This document shows positions 60,321 to 64,000 of a stretch of 64,000 bases of DNA, in pieces. This stretch comes from a bacterium (lineage in GTDB: Bacteria > Desulfobacterota > Binatia > HRBIN30 > CADEER01). The stretch is taken from assembly GCA_030430165.1 (NCBI GenBank), contig JAUIGL010000011.1:36127-100126 (forward strand), in the 5' to 3' direction. Under the pieces are notes generated by a model. The model had not been told where the DNA came from. It did no database searches and saw nothing but the letters and a program-made list of their open reading frames with translations. The position numbers and the translations under genes are program-made. Each line of letters opens with the position of its first letter. Position 1 is the first letter of the stretch.

Positions 60321-63300
60321 TCAGGGAGCCTTGTACTTGCCCTTGAAGAAGACGCCGTCGTTCTTCTTGACGTCGTCGAGGTCGATCTCGAGGCAGACCG
60401 TGCCGGTCGGCAGCCCGCCCGGCTCGCCGCTGGTGATCAGCTGCATCTTCGCAGACGATCCCGTCGGTACGCCGAGCTGGAGAGCGGCCGCGATGCCGGT
60501 CGGCATGTTGCCGGTCTTGTTCTTGGCTTTGACCAGGGCCTTGGACTTGCCCGCGTCGCCGCCCTTGAACTTGGCGACCAGAGCGCCGTCCGAGGTCATG
60601 TCCTTGTCCTTGTAGCGATAACCCTTTCCATCCGGTTGCGGCTTGCCGAGCGACTTCCAGCAGTCCTTGCCGGAGCAGCTGTCACCGGCGCGGTCGATGG
60701 TGATCGATCCCGCCAGATTGCCGTCGGCGTCGAAGATGCAGAGGTCGTAGGCGGTTCCGCCGACAACGGTTGGATCACCGAAGTCGGTCTGACCGAGTGC
60801 CGGCCCCTTGATGAACTTGGCAACGATCTTCTCCTTGGTGGGCTTCTTCTCGTTGACGATGAGAATGCCCTTGGCGAAGGCGCTGTTGCAGCCGCTGACC
60901 GGGGTGCCGGTGTTCACGCAACCCAGAGTGGCGTCACAGGTGTCGACCGTACAGGCGGTGCCGTCGTCGCACTCCGGCGGCAGCCCGCCGACGCAGCTTC
61001 CGGCGCCGTCGCACTGCTCGTCACCGTCGCACAGCGACGAGTTCGGGCAATCCGTGCCTGCCGGCTCGAAGGCATCGGCCGGACACGGATCGTCGGCCAC
61101 GCCGCTGCACTGTTCTTCGACGTCACAAGCACCCGCGTCGGCGCGGCAGACGGTGCCGGCCGAAGCGATGTTGTCGCTCGGACAGGCGGCGCCCGGCGTA
61201 CCGGTACAGGTTTCGTCCGGGTCGCAGAGATCGCCGGTACCCGGGTTGCAGACGTTGCCGGCGTTGCCCGGTGCATCGTCGGCCGGACAGGTCGCGCCCG
61301 GCGTTCCGGTGCACTGCTCGTCGACGTCACAGGAGTCACCCGATCCAGCCCGACAGACAATGCCCGAGTTGCCTGGCGCATCGTCGGCCGGACAGGCCGC
61401 CCCCGGCGTTCCGGTGCACTGCTCGTCGACGTCACAGGAGTCACCCGATCCAGCCCGACAGACGTTGCCGGCATTGCCGGGCGCGTCGTCGGCCGGGCAG
61501 GTTGCGCCCGGAGTACCGGTACAGGTTTCGTCGGCGTCGCAGGAATCACCCGATCCGGCACGGCAGAGGTTGCCCGCGTTGCCCGGCGCGTCGTCGGCCG
61601 GACACGGATCGTCGGCTACGCCGCTGCAGGTCTCGTCGGCGTCGCAGGAGTCACCCGAACCGGCGCGGCAGACGGTGCCGCCCGAAGCGACGGTATCGGC
61701 CGGGCAGGTTGCGCCCGGCGTGCCGGTACAGGTTTCGTCCGGGTCGCAGATGTCGCCGGTACCCGGGTTGCAGACGTTGCCGGCGTTGCCCGGTGCATCG
61801 TCGGCCGGGCAGGTCGCACCCGGCGTGCCGGTGCACTGTTCGTCGACGTCACAGGAGTCGCCCGAGCCGGCGCGACAGACGTTGCCGGCGTTGCCCGGCG
61901 CGTCGTCGGCCGGACACGGATCGTCGGCCACGCCGCTACAGGTTTCGTCGGCGTCGCAGGAGTCACCCGAACCGGCGCGGCAGACGGTGCCGCCCGAAGC
62001 GAAGGTATCCGACGGGCAGGTAGCGCCCGGCGTACCGGTGCAGGTTTCGTCCGGGTCGCAGAGATCGCCGGTCCCCGGGTTGCAGACGTTGCCGGCGTTA
62101 CCCGGTGCATCGTCGGCCGGACAGGTCGCGCCCGGCGTGCCGGTGCACTGCTCGTCGGCATCACAGGAATCACCCGAGCCGACGCGACACACGTTGCCGG
62201 CATTGCTGGCTGCGTCGTCGGCCGGGCAGGTAGCGCCGGCGACGCCGGTGCACTGCTCGGTGGCGTCACACACATCGCCCGAGCCGACACGACAGTCGGT
62301 CCCGGCGGAAGTCACTACATCGGCCGGACAGGTAGCGCCCGGCGTTCCGGTGCACTGCTCGTCCGGGTCGCACGAGTCGCCCGAACCGGCGCGACACACG
62401 TTGCCGGCATTGCCCGGCGCGTCGTCGGCCGGGCAGGTCGCGCCGGCGACGCCGGTGCACTGCTCGGTTGCGTCGCATGCATCGCCCGAGCCGACACGAC
62501 AGTCGGTCCCGGCGGAAGTGACTACATCGGCCGGGCAAGTCGCACCCGGCGTTCCCGTGCACTGCTCCTCCGGGTCACACGAGTCGCCCGAGCCGGCGCG
62601 ACAGACGTTGCCGGCATTGCCCGGTGCGTCGTCGGCCGGGCAGGTCGCACCCGGCGTGCCGGTGCACTGCTCGTCGACGTCACAGGAGTCGCCCGATCCG
62701 GCGCGACAGACGTTGCCGGCGTTGCCCGGTGCGTCGTCGGCCGGGCAGGTCGCACCCGGCGTTCCGGTACAGGTCTCGGTCGCGTCACACGAGTCGCCCG
62801 ATCCAGCGCGACAGACGTTGCCCGCGTTGCCCGGTGCATCGTCGGCCGGGCAGGTCGCACCCGGCGTTCCGGTACAGGTTTCGGTGGCGTCACAGGAGTC
62901 GCCCGATCCGGCGCGGCAGACGTTGCCGGCGTTGCCCGGCGCGTCATCGGCCGGGCAGGTCGCCGACGAGCCGGTGCAGGTCTCGGTGGCGTCACAGGAG
63001 TCGCCCGAGCCGGCGCGGCAGGTGGTGCCGCCCGACAGGAAGCCGTCGGCCGGACAGGACGCCGACGAACCCGAGCAGGTCTCGGCCACGTCGCACGATC
63101 CGGCCGAAGCGCGGCAGGTGTTGCCGCTGGTGAAGGTGCAAGTCGACGAGCAGCACGAGCCCGAGGCACCGTTGGCTCCGCCGAGGTCGCATTGCTCGGG
63201 GCTGTCGGTGACACCGTCGCCGCAGTCCGAATAGTAGAAGGCCAGGTCGACCGTGCTCCGCTGACCTTGGTTCACGGCCGAGGAGCAGCTGGTGTAGGCG

Positions 63301-63878
63301 GTTGCCGCTTGCACGTTGGTGCTGCTGCACGCCGTGCCGCTGGTGGTGACCAGGACGTCGACGTCGAAGGTGAAGCTGCTGCCGCTGTCGAGGCGGAACA
63401 GACGCTCGATGTCGCCGAGCGAGCCGTTGGCCGGCGTGCCGCCGGTCGAAACCACCGTGGTCGAGCCACCGGTGCGGGTGATGCGAACCGTGTTGGTCAC
63501 CGACTGCGTCGAGCTACCGCGGGCGTTGTTGATCGTCGTCGTCCCGTTGTAGGTGATCGCGGTCGCCGTGTTGCTGACGAAGTTGATGGTCTCGGCCGCC
63601 GCGTTGAGGTTGCCGTCCATCGCGTTGCCGTTGCGATTGGTGTTGTTCTTGATGCCCAGATACACGTTGCTGTGGGCGCCGAGGTTGACCCCGGTGCAGG
63701 TCACGGTCGCGCCCGATCCGGTCGGCGGCGCGCCGCTCACCGAGCAGCTACCGCCGCCCGGCAGCGAGTAGACCGGTCCGCCGGTGATCACCAACGCCGC
63801 GGCGCTGGAAACGAAGCCCAGCGTGGCCACGAGCGCGACCAGGGGGGCGATCCATTGTTGTCGTCTGTTTATCGTCAT
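60321..63878 (-). CDS. Secreted protein with about 20 disintegrin-like repeats and the shared C-terminal domain
   Basis: 1185 residues. Signal peptide to AAA (about residue 28). Residues about 30-225 form a beta domain with a [13 protein letters not shown] (DUF4215-like) end. Then come about 20 repeats of 33-35 residues, [35 protein letters not shown], with six cysteines each in the CR..CD..E.C.G....CP.D order of ADAM disintegrins; some units carry CNPGTGDxCDPDETC. The last 185 residues begin [17 protein letters not shown] and contain [20 protein letters not shown] and CWKSLGK, as in the proteins at 14322 and 54245. Surface adhesin is a guess. Confidence 0.8.
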   Translation of the reverse strand: MTINRRQQWIAPLVALVATLGFVSSAAALVITGGPVYSLPGGGSCSVSGAPPTGSGATVTCTGVNLGAHSNVYLGIKNNTNRNGNAMDGNLNAAAETINFVSNTATAITYNGTTTINNARGSSTQSVTNTVRITRTGGSTTVVSTGGTPANGSLGDIERLFRLDSGSSFTFDVDVLVTTSGTACSSTNVQAATAYTSCSSAVNQGQRSTVDLAFYYSDCGDGVTDSPEQCDLGGANGASGSCCSSTCTFTSGNTCRASAGSCDVAETCSGSSASCPADGFLSGGTTCRAGSGDSCDATETCTGSSATCPADDAPGNAGNVCRAGSGDSCDATETCTGTPGATCPADDAPGNAGNVCRAGSGDSCDATETCTGTPGATCPADDAPGNAGNVCRAGSGDSCDVDEQCTGTPGATCPADDAPGNAGNVCRAGSGDSCDPEEQCTGTPGATCPADVVTSAGTDCRVGSGDACDATEQCTGVAGATCPADDAPGNAGNVCRAGSGDSCDPDEQCTGTPGATCPADVVTSAGTDCRVGSGDVCDATEQCTGVAGATCPADDAASNAGNVCRVGSGDSCDADEQCTGTPGATCPADDAPGNAGNVCNPGTGDLCDPDETCTGTPGATCPSDTFASGGTVCRAGSGDSCDADETCSGVADDPCPADDAPGNAGNVCRAGSGDSCDVDEQCTGTPGATCPADDAPGNAGNVCNPGTGDICDPDETCTGTPGATCPADTVASGGTVCRAGSGDSCDADETCSGVADDPCPADDAPGNAGNLCRAGSGDSCDADETCTGTPGATCPADDAPGNAGNVCRAGSGDSCDVDEQCTGTPGAACPADDAPGNSGIVCRAGSGDSCDVDEQCTGTPGATCPADDAPGNAGNVCNPGTGDLCDPDETCTGTPGAACPSDNIASAGTVCRADAGACDVEEQCSGVADDPCPADAFEPAGTDCPNSSLCDGDEQCDGAGSCVGGLPPECDDGTACTVDTCDATLGCVNTGTPVSGCNSAFAKGILIVNEKKPTKEKIVAKFIKGPALGQTDFGDPTVVGGTAYDLCIFDADGNLAGSITIDRAGDSCSGKDCWKSLGKPQPDGKGYRYKDKDMTSDGALVAKFKGGDAGKSKALVKAKNKTGNMPTGIAAALQLGVPTGSSAKMQLITSGEPGGLPTGTVCLEIDLDDVKKNDGVFFKGKYKAP
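61050..63130 (-). repeat. About 20 tandem repeats of about 105 bp inside the disintegrin-like gene
   Basis: Units of 99-105 bases, near-identical in places (for example units with GCATCGTCGGCCGGACAGGTCG), with three types interspersed, so unequal exchange within the gene has been active. Assemblies from short reads may misplace copies; the copy number here should be taken with care. Confidence 0.85.
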
Positions 63879-63890
63879 CGCCGCGCCCCC

Positions 63891-64000
63891 CTACCAGGAT
63901 CCGTGCGAGCCGTGGCTGCCGTGCGAACCGTGCGAGCCGTGGCTGCCGTGCGATCCATGCGAGCCGTGCGAGCCGTGCGACCCGTGTGATCCGTGCGAGC
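63891..64000 (-). CDS. C-terminus of a Ser-His-Gly tripeptide-repeat protein, partial
   Basis: The frame that ends at TAG 63891-63893 reads back as about a dozen Gly-Ser-His triplets and ends SW; the rest lies beyond the window. Its stop is 12 bases before the ATG of the disintegrin-like gene on the same strand, so they are probably co-transcribed. A run of spaced histidines would bind metal ions, but function is unknown. Confidence 0.55.
   Translation of the reverse strand, partial: SHGSHGSHGSHGSHGSHGSHGSHGSHGSHGSHGSW

Noticed and set aside
61050..63130. CRISPR array
   Set aside because: Repeats are protein-coding, about 105 bp, with no unique spacers between constant repeats.
60636..63989. 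Two very long plus-strand frames opposite the disintegrin-like gene
   Set aside because: Repetitive only because the opposite strand encodes cysteine-rich repeats; no signal peptide, start site or recognisable domain.
63899..64000. CRISPR or minisatellite at the window end
   Set aside because: The 9-base unit keeps a Gly-Ser-His reading and stops in frame just before the next gene, so it is better explained as coding.

Overview
The window is a high-GC bacterial chromosome segment. Most of it samples at roughly 60-75% GC, genes are tightly packed with short convergent or overlapping junctions, and there is no rRNA. The gene content suits an uncultured soil or sediment lineage near Desulfobacterota, and I would guess Candidatus Binatota/Binatia at modest confidence. 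The pointers are an F420-type luciferase-like oxidoreductase, a phytoene-dehydrogenase-like FAD enzyme, acyl-CoA metabolism genes, DprE1/DprE2-like enzymes, many exported cysteine-rich proteins, and exported proteins that share one C-terminal domain.

Layout. 1-15.9 kb: metabolic and envelope genes (FkbM-like protein, YvaD-like protein, exported methyltransferase, TesB thioesterase, a FAD oxidoreductase followed by its TetR-type neighbour, a GT39 glycosyltransferase, a penicillin-acylase-family lipoprotein, an M19 dipeptidase, a VOC protein, an M3 oligopeptidase, an esterase). 16-18.1 kb: a lipoprotein hydrolase, three tRNA genes, and a possible tiny gene with its own terminator. 18.1-24.7 kb: one enormous signalling gene (zinc ribbon, class III cyclase, STAND/AAA ATPase, TPR, then eight NTF2/SnoaL-like repeats), now broken by an in-frame TGA and a -1 frameshift. 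25.3-31.2 kb: a YdbH/YdbL-like envelope pair, an LLM oxidoreductase, a frameshifted surface protein, two tautomerase-like genes and an orphan NadS-type regulator.

31.4-41.75 kb is an accessory island of visibly lower GC. It is bounded by a 3'-half tRNA-Ser fragment on the left and an intact tRNA-Ser(TGA) on the right. No integrase is visible. It carries a HEPN-like protein, a small membrane protein, a 1534-residue STAND NTPase with an N-terminal PD-(D/E)xK nuclease (Avs-like), a SIR2-winged helix-PIN fusion and a small helical protein. This is the best candidate for an undescribed anti-phage or abortive-infection system.

42.2-45.9 kb is a redox cluster: an outer-membrane barrel with one heme c motif, a lipoprotein with two C-x4-C-H motifs, a small cysteine-containing exported protein and an anchored diheme cytochrome. 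46.0-50.9 kb is a five-gene overlapping operon joining an ABC-2 exporter, an MlaC-like lipid-binding protein and a DprE1/DprE2-like pair; a TolC-family gene diverges from it. 53-64 kb holds an acyl-CoA dehydrogenase, an exported protein with the shared C-terminal domain, a possible Fe/2OG-type protein with a HAD phosphatase, a 987-residue glycosyltransferase, and a 1185-residue protein made largely of disintegrin-like repeats, preceded by the end of a Ser-His-Gly repeat protein.

Intergenic gaps are filled by dispersed palindromic repeats, several of which occur more than once in the window. No CRISPR array, insertion sequence or replication origin was seen.
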